DNA of 64,000 nucleotides from Paenibacillus taichungensis (GCF_013359905.1 NZ_JABMCC010000101.1:124001-188000); one strand, 5' to 3'. Counted from the first letter of the stretch, positions 8,331-16,039 are shown. Notes: a model not told the origin generated them from the sequence alone. Numbers and translations are program-made.

Positions 8331-8546
8331 GTCATGGATTATCCCTTGAAGATATAATCCTTCTTTCCAACATTGATAAGAACGTTTAATTTATGATCCA
8401 AAACATAAAGAAAATACCGCCAATATACTAGGAGTATAGCGACCATCTCCTTCGGCTTTATAGTTTCTTACTCAATTTCAAACAATTCTTACAGCGTTCT
8501 CATATTCAATAATACTCCTTTTTTATGATTTTACATTTCTTTCACA

Positions 8547-8571
8547 TAACGTTCCCGTATACACCACGTTA
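8547..8571 (-). repeat. Minimal attC-like site
   Basis: On the coding strand TAACGTG followed by a GTGTATAC core and ACGTTA forms a 25-bp stem-loop directly after the stop of the GNAT gene at 8579. The 3' half (GTATACGGGAACGTTATG) matches the R' ends of the larger repeats. It is the shortest member and the last clear one toward the left. Confidence 0.5.
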
Positions 8572-8578
8572 GCCAACC

Positions 8579-8980
8579 TTAAATTCCTTGATTCTTATAA
8601 TGCATTACAATTTGCTTTGTCCGTTTAAAACCTGACAATTCGTAGAAGCCACCCAAATCCTCTGTACAAAACAAACTAATAACGTCAATATCTTTCAATT
8701 CATCTAAAAGTCTTTTGACCATTAGTTCTCCTATTCCTTTATTTCTGTAAGTACTTAATACAACAACATCTTCTATATAAGCCCGATATATTCCGTCTGA
8801 AATAGACCTGCAGAAACCAACTAATATATCATCTTTCCAAGCTCCTACTGCAACACCACTTACAAGTAACTGTAATATTCCATTCTCATCTCGGTTAGGC
8901 CACCAACCAGCATCTTGATAAAGACCCATTAGTTCAGATTGTAGAATCGGTTTCTCTGTATGTAATTTTAACGTTACCAT
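8579..8980 (-). CDS. GNAT family N-acetyltransferase
   Basis: A 133-residue GNAT. 'YIEDVVVLSTYRNKGIGELM' contains the beta-4 strand and acetyl-CoA loop, and 'DVISLFCTEDLGGFYELSGF' the C-terminal element with conserved Phe-Tyr-Glu. The substrate is unknown. GGGAGTTACTC precedes the ATG. The stop codon lies 7 bp before a minimal attC-like stem-loop. There is no repeat between this gene and the upstream methyltransferase gene, so the two may share one cassette. Confidence 0.87.
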   Translation of the reverse strand: MVTLKLHTEKPILQSELMGLYQDAGWWPNRDENGILQLLVSGVAVGAWKDDILVGFCRSISDGIYRAYIEDVVVLSTYRNKGIGELMVKRLLDELKDIDVISLFCTEDLGGFYELSGFKRTKQIVMHYKNQGI

Positions 8981-9025
8981 GAGTAACTCCCATAGATAAT
9001 ATTTTTTTGGATCAATTCAGTAATT

Positions 9026-9772
9026 TCAAAGTTTTCTTGCTTTGATAACAAAGGTTACAGGAAACATTTTTGCTCTTTTTACAAGATCATTATTTTCATC
9101 ATGCAGTTGGATTATTTCCTGATCGGTTTCTTCAATCATTTGTTCAATAACAAACCCTGCTTTCGCTAACGCATTTATATAGGTTGATAGTTTACGATCA
9201 GACAAAGTTAGCTCGCCTTGAACAAAATTAGGAGCGACCGAATACCAAGATTCATCAAAATAAGACTTGTTAAAAACCAATCTATTATTTTCATCAACAA
9301 CACATTTGTGAATTGGATGAGACCAACTGAAAATAAATATGCCGTCCTTTTTCAAATAAGAAGCGATTCGACGAAAAGTTCCTTCAAGATCGGTTGTCCA
9401 GCCTATGGCGTAAATCGAATAAACAAAATCAAAATAATCCACAGGGATGTTAGATCCTTCTTCCATAGGAGAACAAATCAATTTTGCTGAAAGACCACAC
9501 GTTGTCAGATGTTGCTTCGCCTTTTCAATTTGATTTTCTGATATATCCATCCCCCATAGTTCAGCAGCCTTACGCTCTCCCTGATATTGCAATGATTGGC
9601 CATCTCCACAGCCTATTTCTAAAATCTTTTTTCCTGAGAAATTGCCAAAAAGTTGGCATTTTTCTTCTGTTACAAATGCTCCATAAAAAGGAAGCACGAT
9701 TGCTCTTAAAAAGTCATTTCCTTTTGTATCCCAATAGGATCTGTTTGTTTCATAAACACAGTGTTTGTTCAT
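9026..9772 (-). CDS. Class I SAM-dependent methyltransferase
   Basis: About 248 residues from the ATG at 9772, preceded by GAGGGGGATCAGG. The SAM-binding motif I reads ILEIGCGDGQSL, motif II region 'LWGMDISENQIEKA', and motif III-IV 'VDYFDFVYSIYAIGWTTDL'. These define a Methyltransf_11-like Rossmann fold. Such proteins methylate small molecules; nothing shows the acceptor. The 5' spacer of about 100 bp contains a second strong ribosome-binding-like element (GGAGGTGAACC) without a following ATG. Confidence 0.85.
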   Translation of the reverse strand: MNKHCVYETNRSYWDTKGNDFLRAIVLPFYGAFVTEEKCQLFGNFSGKKILEIGCGDGQSLQYQGERKAAELWGMDISENQIEKAKQHLTTCGLSAKLICSPMEEGSNIPVDYFDFVYSIYAIGWTTDLEGTFRRIASYLKKDGIFIFSWSHPIHKCVVDENNRLVFNKSYFDESWYSVAPNFVQGELTLSDRKLSTYINALAKAGFVIEQMIEETDQEIIQLHDENNDLVKRAKMFPVTFVIKARKL

Positions 9773-9876
9773 CCTGATCCCCCTCAATATAACTTTTGTT
9801 CGTTGCTCATTCGTTTAACTAATGCCTCTTCGTAATCGCTCTTGCTCTTGATGATTTATAATGGTTCACCTCCAAC

Positions 9877-9945
9877 AACGTTACTGAATTCATAAACTTC
9901 ACCAACTTAAAGGCCAAATGGTTCGATGCCTGAACATGTTGTTAT
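9877..9945 (-). repeat. attC-like site
   Basis: The coding-strand 5' end is GATAACAACATGTTCAGGC and the 3' end ATGAATTCAGTAACGTTGTT. It lies immediately downstream of the phosphotransferase at 9971-10750. The two ends are imperfectly complementary and the interior is short. Confidence 0.5.
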
Positions 9946-9970
9946 CTGCTGTACACATTGTGAAAGGATA

Positions 9971-10750
9971 CTAAAAGAAGCTATATACCCCGTCTTCAAA
10001 GTAGTTATACTCTTCATCCGTTATTCTTAACTTGCCATATGCGTTAAAAAATATTTCTTTATCTCTATTATTATCGAAAGCATTATATTTTGGTCTAATT
10101 GCCAATGCTACATCATATCTTGGATCCCCGTTCGTAGCTCCTGACCAATCGATAACTCCAACTATATTGCCTTCATTAACTAATACATTATCTATTGTAA
10201 AATCGCCATGAATCAAAGTGTTATCTATTGGTTTAGGTCTTACTTCTTTCAATCGTTTAAGTAGTTCTTCTGTTCCGTCTACTGCAAAGTGAGTCAGATT
10301 ATATTCTGCTTTATTTAGCATTGTATCTAACCAAGGATTATCATTCTTCAATAATTCAATAGGACAAGAACATTCATGTATTTTCTTTAAACAAAGTCCA
10401 AAGTTAAAAATAGCTTTTTCTTTATCTTTGAGATCGGGCTCTTTAGATAGAAATTCTCTCAAACTTATTCCATCAATATAATCCATTAAAAGCCATCTCG
10501 ATTTATTCTCGACATGATATGAATGTGCGCGCGGAACTGGTAGTCCCGTATGGTAAAGAGATTGAAGCACCTTGTATTCTTCTGACAACCATTCATTATA
10601 GAGATCGTTTTCTGTCTTTTTGATCACGTACTTTTTATCGGGCGTATCCAAAATAGCTACGATAGAAGTATGACCTTGCCTGGGAAAAGTAATTCTCTGA
10701 ACTTTTCCGATTTGTTCTATTATTTCAATTGGGAGGTCCTGAATATTCAT
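9971..10750 (-). CDS. Aminoglycoside/choline-kinase-type phosphotransferase (APH family)
   Basis: A 259-residue APH-family enzyme. The Brenner motif HGDFTIDNVL and the DFG-equivalent VIDWSGA are both intact, as are 'YVIKKTE' (ATP-binding Lys) and the hinge 'WLLMDYIDG'. The C-terminal 'EDGVYSFF' matches the usual end of this subgroup, so the protein appears complete. AAAGGATGAATGC precedes the ATG at 10750; a GTG six codons upstream is less likely. Substrates in the family include aminoglycosides, macrolides and small alcohols. It is bounded by attC-like sites on both sides and so behaves as a single-gene cassette. Confidence 0.85.
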   Translation of the reverse strand: MNIQDLPIEIIEQIGKVQRITFPRQGHTSIVAILDTPDKKYVIKKTENDLYNEWLSEEYKVLQSLYHTGLPVPRAHSYHVENKSRWLLMDYIDGISLREFLSKEPDLKDKEKAIFNFGLCLKKIHECSCPIELLKNDNPWLDTMLNKAEYNLTHFAVDGTEELLKRLKEVRPKPIDNTLIHGDFTIDNVLVNEGNIVGVIDWSGATNGDPRYDVALAIRPKYNAFDNNRDKEIFFNAYGKLRITDEEYNYFEDGVYSFF

Positions 10751-10786
10751 GCATTCATCCTTTCTCACAATTCTTCCCCTTTTAAA

Positions 10787-10984
10787 TAGCGTTTCCTACA
10801 TTCACGAATCCGTGAGGGTTAAGAAAGTATCATATCTTATGCCGATACTCCGGAAATGTACATACAGGTTCAACATAAATTATTAAATTTACAACTTCGA
10901 ACCACATGACATTGCGATTGACTTTATCTCATGTCTTTAGATCGAACAGCTACCATGCGGGTGCGATACGTGGATGCATTGTTA
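10787..10984 (-). repeat. Long attC-like site
   Basis: Coding-strand ends are CTTAACAATGCATCCACG and CGTGAATGTAGGAAACGCTA. The 198-bp element starts 29 bp after the stop of the gene at 11013, and the next gene starts 37 bp beyond it. The interior is AT-rich with a nested imperfect hairpin. Confidence 0.55.
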
Positions 10985-11012
10985 AGGGACACCTCAGACT
11001 TTACAAAATTAT

Positions 11013-11633
11013 TTACAAATTGTACTTTATCTTTATATACTTCATATTTAATATTCCCATATCGACTGATGTCTCTAAGTATCCAATGATCTGCTCAAAA
11101 GTAAAAACATTAAGGGTTTCATTTAAAATCCCTTTGTCATAATTCAAATCGTCAAATATATATGGCACAAACTTTTCGACATCTGTAGATTTAACTTCCT
11201 CTAAATGCGGTATTGTTGGAATGTGATTGAGCCTGTTTCTTAATTCCTCTTTATATCCATAATGTTCAAGCAAATTCCCATTCAATAATCTAAAGTCGTT
11301 ATGATACTGTTTATATAGTCCCTCATTAGCTTCCATTCTGTTCCTTAACCAAGGTAAATTAAAACCTTTCAACCATATGTCATCTGCAATTAAATGTGTG
11401 AAATAACCTAGAACATAAAGGTCTTCTGCCTGTGATCGATACTTATGTAAAAATCCTTTATAGTCGACGTTCCTTGAATAATCCTGAATTTCACCAGCAA
11501 AAAAATGTGATGAATCTTTTGTTGTAACAGCATCCGGTGCAATATTCCCAAGTAAAAACGGCGTCTTATCTACAATAGATAAGGAATCTGCAATTCTATT
11601 TGCCACAATCAGATGCATTATTCTTGAACCCAT
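11013..11633 (-). CDS. Zinc-dependent phospholipase C-like domain protein
   Basis: About 206 residues from the ATG at 11633, which has GGGAGGAAGAAGT upstream; the frame extends further but without a good start. 'MHLIVANRIAD', 'LLGNIAPDAV', 'SSHFFAGEI' and 'LGYFTHLIADDIW' are the His/Asp-rich segments of the Zn_dep_PLPC-type fold seen in a widespread Bacillus family. Whether it hydrolyses phospholipids is unknown. There is no signal peptide. It is the last gene of a three-gene interval (13503-11013) that ends in a long attC-like site. Confidence 0.75.
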   Translation of the reverse strand: MGSRIMHLIVANRIADSLSIVDKTPFLLGNIAPDAVTTKDSSHFFAGEIQDYSRNVDYKGFLHKYRSQAEDLYVLGYFTHLIADDIWLKGFNLPWLRNRMEANEGLYKQYHNDFRLLNGNLLEHYGYKEELRNRLNHIPTIPHLEEVKSTDVEKFVPYIFDDLNYDKGILNETLNVFTFEQIIGYLETSVDMGILNMKYIKIKYNL

Positions 11634-11713
11634 ACTTCTTCCTCCCCTCAATGAAAGTTTGAAGTGTGTTTGTCTGATTCTGCTTCCTTGAACTGATATT
11701 TTCAATCATTAAA

Positions 11714-12229
11714 TTATTTTTTGAATACTGATGTGATAATCATTTCTGCACATTCTTCCGGCGTATTCAAACTCGTATCGACTGAAAAGCTATAGCGAAT
11801 GTGTTGCGATATTATTTTATTTTGCTCATCGGATTGATCTTCTCTTCTGTCACCACGTTCTATATTTCGCTTACGACAAAGATCTAACGGGCAGTAAACC
11901 TCAACGATATCCAAAGGATATCCATCGAATATATCTTGGACTTTATCATAATGCGGCTTCAATTCCGGTCTTTCAACAAGTATCCCATCGATTAAAACAT
12001 TCTTTCCATGATCCGAAAATAATTTTGCTGTGTGATACATTAGAATGATCGCTTCACTTAAATACTTCCAGTAGTCTGTTTGCAAATGTTTATCACCAAT
12101 CGTATTTTCAAAAAGATCATTGGCCACAACATAAAAAAAGGGTTCATCGTAATTTTGCATCGCTTCTACGAGTGAAGTTTTACCTGAACTGGTTACGCCA
12201 TTCAGAAAAATAATTTTCCCTTTATCCAT
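11714..12229 (-). CDS. Chloramphenicol-phosphotransferase-like P-loop kinase
   Basis: About 171 residues from the ATG at 12229. The Walker A motif is GVTSSGKTSL within 'KIIFLNGVTSSGKTSL', followed by 'VLIDGILVERPELKPHYDKV' and 'VEVYCPLDLCRKRNIERGDR', as in the CPT/AAA_33 kinases that phosphorylate small molecules. The frame is open upstream to 12397 and there encodes a hydrophobic stretch ('LTSAVLSTIIMSFMCATIFF') that does not belong to the kinase fold. I treat this as a fused remnant or an alternative N-terminus (see findings). It lies between the DUF3626 gene and the phospholipase-like gene. Confidence 0.75.
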   Translation of the reverse strand: MDKGKIIFLNGVTSSGKTSLVEAMQNYDEPFFYVVANDLFENTIGDKHLQTDYWKYLSEAIILMYHTAKLFSDHGKNVLIDGILVERPELKPHYDKVQDIFDGYPLDIVEVYCPLDLCRKRNIERGDRREDQSDEQNKIISQHIRYSFSVDTSLNTPEECAEMIITSVFKK

Positions 12230-12393
12230 TTTCTCATCTTCCTTTGCATCGGTTATGTTTGAGTTTATTATCCCCAATAAAAATGTACTTCCGAACTCAT
12301 CAGGAAAGAATATCGTTGCGCACATAAAAGACATAATAATCGTTGATAATACAGCACTTGTTAGTTTTATTAATAATGATTTCTTCAGTAGAA

Positions 12394-13503
12394 TCATCCT
12401 TTATACAGCTTATCAATCGATTTACCATATCTAACAAGTATATGCCACATGTATTTTAATTCCTGAAGCACTTCTTCGTAATTACCTCTGTCAGACCAGA
12501 GATCAGGATTGTGCTTCAAATCGTTGACAGCATTCCCAATCACACTTGCGTCAATATTACCGTTGCTTGCAATTCGCTTCGCTAATGATGGCATGGTTGG
12601 ACCCCTAAAATCAGAGGGCACTTCCTCTGCACGCATCGCAAAACCCATATGCCAAAATAGTTCAATGGAATATTTGATGCAGATTTGCTCTAAATAATTC
12701 CCTATTTCCGTTCCTTTGAACGATGGGTCAGCTACTAAAATTTCCACATCATCTTCAAGATATATATCTCCATGAATTTGAGTTTCGATAAAATGGTTAA
12801 GATTCCGATGTGGGGCCAGTTTTGACGGATCCTCTAACGGGCGTTCCAGATTGTACAATAGCTGATCTATCAATTTTTTAGGAGTAAGATCTTTTTCTCC
12901 AATAGCATAATCCCGAAAGAAAGCATCCGAAAAAAGCGCAGATAAAATATCGTCTAATTCCTCATATGTCCCCTTTTCCTTTGGAGCATCTTGAGATCCA
13001 CCGTAAGTGAACGTACAGCGATATGAAGCATTCGGTTTTAAAAGAAAATAACAAGAGCCGAATCGTGGAGACGGTCCATCCGGATGTAACAACAAATGAA
13101 GAGCACCATACTTTGGCCGTTCAAAGTTGGTTGCACCTTCTAACTGATATGCTCCGCCAAATAGTTTTTCCTCCCAAAGATCTCTTGCACCACCTACGTA
13201 TGCAGATACGCTCCCATTGGATATGAAAGTCTCGAACTGACTTTTATAGATTCCCTGCGCTAATAAAGATTGAGCTACACTTTTCATATCTAAAACCGGA
13301 CGATCCGGATGAAAATGCAAAGCCACCCTTGCATGGGATTTAATCTTATGAACTGCTTCTTCAAAGGTATTCCAAGGAATATTCGAAAAATGAAAAATTT
13401 CTTTGAGTGATGCTTGAGCTTCTCTTTTTTGGGATCTTGCGTCATTACTTATATATTCAATCGCTGCGTTCTGAGATCTTGTAAGTTGTCTGTTGTTCGA
13501 CAC
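12394..13503 (-). CDS. DUF3626 family protein
   Basis: About 369 residues. The conserved 'VALHFHPDRP' (His-x-His-x-Asp), 'KYGALHLLLHPDGPSPRFGS', 'HRNLNHFIETQIHGDIYLEDD' and 'LEQICIKYSIELFWHMGFAM' segments are those of DUF3626, a large bacterial family related to ADP-ribosyltransferase-like toxins in some analyses, with no proven activity. The likely start is the GTG at 13503 with AAAGGATGGTG upstream; ATG at 13515 overlaps that site and is less favoured. Its stop overlaps the extended frame of the downstream kinase by 4 bp. It is the first gene of the largest, three-gene interval. Confidence 0.75.
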   Translation of the reverse strand: MSNNRQLTRSQNAAIEYISNDARSQKREAQASLKEIFHFSNIPWNTFEEAVHKIKSHARVALHFHPDRPVLDMKSVAQSLLAQGIYKSQFETFISNGSVSAYVGGARDLWEEKLFGGAYQLEGATNFERPKYGALHLLLHPDGPSPRFGSCYFLLKPNASYRCTFTYGGSQDAPKEKGTYEELDDILSALFSDAFFRDYAIGEKDLTPKKLIDQLLYNLERPLEDPSKLAPHRNLNHFIETQIHGDIYLEDDVEILVADPSFKGTEIGNYLEQICIKYSIELFWHMGFAMRAEEVPSDFRGPTMPSLAKRIASNGNIDASVIGNAVNDLKHNPDLWSDRGNYEEVLQELKYMWHILVRYGKSIDKLYKG

Positions 13504-13612
13504 AAGAAACACCATCCTTTTCTAAAATTGAGACCTCTACCTACTTTTAAAAACAAGGCTATTAGGAGCATCATCACTCCCTGCAGTAACGCATAATTTC
13601 ATAGCCTTTATG

Positions 13613-13750
13613 TAAGCGTTCGCAGTTTTTTTTAAGTCACAATGTTTAAGTGGCTTTAGGCACTTAGTGACAGGTGGCTTTGCCAATTAGCAGGTTGAAA
13701 GTGTCCGGTGAATCTGCTCTTCCGGACCACGAACCCTGCTGCCCATTAGA
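13613..13750 (-). repeat. attC-like site, subfamily with GGTGGCT-N-TGCCA core
   Basis: The 3' end CGAACGCTTA and 5' end CATCTAATGGG are degenerate. The interior (ggtggctttgccaattagc, then a ggttgaaagtgtc and ggaccacgaacc region) is clearly homologous to the interiors at 19020-19178 and 20077-20240. It separates the Imm1-like gene from the DUF3626 gene. Confidence 0.55.
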
Positions 13751-13789
13751 TGATGTCACTCATTTCTTCGAGTTACATTCAGAGTAATT

Positions 13790-14179
13790 TTATTCTTGTT
13801 TCCATTTATGTAATTCGAGTAGTTTTCCGGTTTCATAAAAATACTTTATGGCTTCAAGCATGGGAATTAATTCTATACAAATGTTATCACAATAATTGCC
13901 TAACTGACCACCAACAACCAGAGGAATTTCACAGTTACCCTGTTTATCGTTCATAAGAGTATATATAGTATCATCAATTGTAATAGACACAATGAAATAT
14001 TCAGGTCCGCCCCCAACTAATGCTGAATCGGTGTCTGATACCTCAAAAAATACTAATGTAAATTTATCTCCATCGAGTTTTCTTAAAAAACTTAAAGCGT
14101 CCGTCCATGTAGGATTCACAACGATTTCTTCCTTAAATGTGGCCCCATTCCATGCATCAATACTAATAGATTTTATCAT
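13790..14179 (-). CDS. Small Imm1-like immunity-type protein
   Basis: A 129-residue acidic protein. 'LVGGGPEYFIVSITIDDTIY' followed by 'PLVVGGQLGNYCDNICIE' and 'LEAIKYFYETGKLLE' resembles the alpha/beta pattern of the Imm1 immunity family, whose members protect against deaminase-type polymorphic toxins. The match is by pattern only, and other small SMI1-like or DUF families are possible. AAGGATGAAAAGAAAAA precedes the ATG. No toxin gene is adjacent; lone immunity genes are common in cassette-like arrays. Confidence 0.45.
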   Translation of the reverse strand: MIKSISIDAWNGATFKEEIVVNPTWTDALSFLRKLDGDKFTLVFFEVSDTDSALVGGGPEYFIVSITIDDTIYTLMNDKQGNCEIPLVVGGQLGNYCDNICIELIPMLEAIKYFYETGKLLELHKWKQE

Positions 14180-14205
14180 TTTTTCTTTTCATCCTTCTTA
14201 GATCT

Positions 14206-14263
14206 TTTACACTTCACTGAATTGCTTCCAGCAAGACCAAGGCAGCGTGAATACTCTGACATG
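14206..14263 (-). repeat. Degenerate attC-like site
   Basis: The + strand shows acttcactgaatt at one end and accaaggcagcgtgaatac at the other, resembling the ends of neighbouring elements, but the TAAC/GTTA termini are lost. It sits between the histidine phosphatase and the Imm1-like gene, where a site is expected. Confidence 0.35.
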
Positions 14264-14298
14264 TAATGTCACAGTTTTCTTTATATACCTTAGGAAAT

Positions 14299-14865
14299 CT
14301 AATCATTCCACATTCTTGTTACTTCTTCTAATTCTAAGTCCTCGAATTGCATTTTATAAATATCTGGTTTCTTTAATTGATTCAAAAACTCCAAACCAAA
14401 AGCTGAATCAAAATGATTCATCATCAAAGTCATCACAAGACCATGAGTCCCGATTGCTATTTTCTTCCCACTATTCTCTTTTAGTAAGGGTTTTAGAACT
14501 GAGATTGCTCTTTTTTGACAATCAGCATTGGACTCTCCACCCGGCAAGGTATAATCAAAATCATTAAAACTCTCTCTGATACTAGACATTAACTCTGCAT
14601 TTTCAATATTATAAGATGCAAAATGTCGTTCTCTAAGATCTTCAAATGCTTTAATATCTAACTTTAAGTGCTTGGCCAATCCTTCAACACTCAGAATTGC
14701 TCGAGTGTAAGGACTTGATATAATCATGTCTATTCCTTCACCTATAAGTAACTTCGTTACTTTTTCAATATCGATCTTTCCTTTTGGGGTAAGCCCTCTT
14801 GTTCTTTCATTTCCTTCGTTGTATGGTGATTCTCCATGCCTAACCATATAGATAATTGTCTTCAT
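14299..14865 (-). CDS. Histidine phosphatase (phosphoglycerate-mutase-like) family protein
   Basis: A 188-residue protein with the RHG signature 'YMVRHGESPYN' at residue 9 onward, 'IISSPYTRAILSVE' carrying the second catalytic Arg, and 'AIGTHGLVMTLMM' with the second catalytic His. 'TRGLTPKGK' and 'DYTLPGGES' are also typical. The fold removes phosphate from a small molecule through a phosphohistidine; the substrate is unknown. AAGGAGGCTTGT gives an excellent ribosome-binding site. Upstream lie two attC-like sites in a row. Confidence 0.87.
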   Translation of the reverse strand: MKTIIYMVRHGESPYNEGNERTRGLTPKGKIDIEKVTKLLIGEGIDMIISSPYTRAILSVEGLAKHLKLDIKAFEDLRERHFASYNIENAELMSSIRESFNDFDYTLPGGESNADCQKRAISVLKPLLKENSGKKIAIGTHGLVMTLMMNHFDSAFGLEFLNQLKKPDIYKMQFEDLELEEVTRMWND

Positions 14866-14912
14866 ACAAGCCTCCTTTAGATGCTTTCATAAAAATCACA
14901 CTATGATTTCAC

Positions 14913-15053
14913 ATAAAGTTGATATATTCGCGACGTCCATTCTCTATATATAGCTCTTATCTTAGGGGAATGGGTACCAGCCTAATTACTCTTCTCGAAT
15001 ATACTTCTGGTAGATCAAGGGCCGTATAGACCTCAGTTCGAATATGATGTTAG
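14913..15053 (-). repeat. attC-like site
   Basis: Coding-strand ends are CCTAACATCATATTCGAAC and CGCGAATATATCAACTTTAT. The interior carries the nested hairpin gacgtccattctc / gaatgggtacc with the tcttatcttag loop that also occurs at 16898. It faces the start of the histidine phosphatase. Confidence 0.6.
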
Positions 15054-15126
15054 GTGATTTGACCGTCTTCTTGCAGGTCTTCCATCTTTGTTTTTCCTAT
15101 CTGACCTGCTTTACGGTAATTTCACC
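15054..15126 (-). other. Gene-less interval between two attC-like sites (possible ORF-less cassette)
   Basis: Only 73 bp lie between the two sites. The stretch holds a stem-loop with arms gcaggtc and gacctgc (15074-15112). On the coding strand there is a short reading frame, MEDLQEDGQIT, whose TAA coincides with the first bases of the next site. It may be an ORF-less cassette, a small RNA or the remnant of a deleted gene. Confidence 0.4.
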
Positions 15127-15266
15127 TAACATTACTGTATTCACGACGCGAGTCGGCCTTAGATAGCTCCTATCTTAGGTCGGCTCGTGTGTCGTCCGAT
15201 ATCTACAATGATTATACATCGGGACGAACAAGGGGCGTAAACCTCACAGCGTGGATATAATGTTAT
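15127..15266 (-). repeat. attC-like site with two nested hairpins
   Basis: Coding-strand ends are GATAACATTATATCCACGC and CGTGAATACAGTAATGTTAG. Inside are two nested hairpins: one with arms cgagtcggcc and ggtcggctcg around ttagatagctcctatctta, the other with gtcgtccgat and atcgggacga. The interior is nearly the same as at 18127-18268. The right end lies 23 bp after the stop of the ATPase gene. Confidence 0.65.
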
Positions 15267-15289
15267 CTGAAGGATCAGCCTTCATCGAA

Positions 15290-15838
15290 TCATCTAGTAC
15301 CTGTGATTGCTATTATTTGTTGAATAACTTCCGCTATATTATTTGGGTCCTTAATGATAAATATATAATTTGCTTCATCTTTACTAGGTTGTATTTCTAA
15401 CAAATTTTCTTGTCTCTCCAATACTTCCAAAAAGCTTGATGCACTTCTAAATATAGCCTTGCTTCTTTGCGTGCGTATAACGCGATCTTTCAATAAATCA
15501 TCGGGTAAATCAAAATACACAATGATACTTTTAAATTCTTTGTTATGAAAATATCGGAGAACTTTTGCTCTTCCTGATTTATTCAAATTAGAGTTACTTA
15601 AGATAATGTGGAAATTGCTTTGCTCCGTAGCGTAGTTAACAATTGCGTCAGTTACAGAAAATTTTAAAGTGTTTGGGCCTTCTATAGGGCGAAGTTTCTT
15701 GTAATGCTCATTAATAAATTCAGCATGATTATCTTGATCAATTACAATAGCTTGTTGTAATACAGATTCTAATTCTTGGGCAAAGGTGGTTTTGCCACTA
15801 TGAGTTTTTCCTACCGTCATGACTACCAAGCGGTCCAT
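15290..15838 (-). CDS. Small P-loop ATPase/kinase
   Basis: About 182 residues from the ATG at 15838, which has GGAGAGATTCTT upstream; the longer open frame to 15901 runs into the neighbouring repeat. Walker A is TVGKTHSGKTTFAQ, then 'AIVIDQDNHAEF' and 'FKSIIVYFDLPDDLLKDRV' followed by an Arg-rich lid, as in AAA_33/gluconokinase-like small-molecule kinases. The substrate is unknown. It is a single gene between two attC-like sites. Confidence 0.8.
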   Translation of the reverse strand: MDRLVVMTVGKTHSGKTTFAQELESVLQQAIVIDQDNHAEFINEHYKKLRPIEGPNTLKFSVTDAIVNYATEQSNFHIILSNSNLNKSGRAKVLRYFHNKEFKSIIVYFDLPDDLLKDRVIRTQRSKAIFRSASSFLEVLERQENLLEIQPSKDEANYIFIIKDPNNIAEVIQQIIAITGTR

Positions 15839-15883
15839 AAGAATCTCTCCTATTTCTATTATGGTTTTTACCGGACCCTCACT

Positions 15884-15962
15884 TAAAGTTCTCGTATCCA
15901 CAACGTCTCATCACCCGGTCGGAACGAGTGCCTAGTGGCCCTATGCATGAATATAGTGTGAT
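15884..15962 (-). repeat. Short attC-like site followed by GTGAT repeats
   Basis: Coding-strand ends are ATATTCATGCATAGGG and TGGATACGAGAACTTTAAGT. The + strand right end runs into a simple-sequence stretch of gtgatgtgatgtgaatgtgatgtgatg type (about 15957-15983). The element is reduced to about 79 bp and overlaps the spurious 5' extension of the ATPase frame. Confidence 0.45.
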
Positions 15963-16039
15963 GTGATGTGAATGTGATGTGATGCTTAAGACTTCATTTG
16001 AATTACTCTCGAATTCCTATTCCTATATCTGTACAGTCA

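Noticed and set aside
15957-15983. gtgatgtgatgtgaatgtgatgtgatg as a CRISPR-like or iteron array
   Set aside because: It is a short simple-sequence stretch of five-base units without spacers; slippage explains it.
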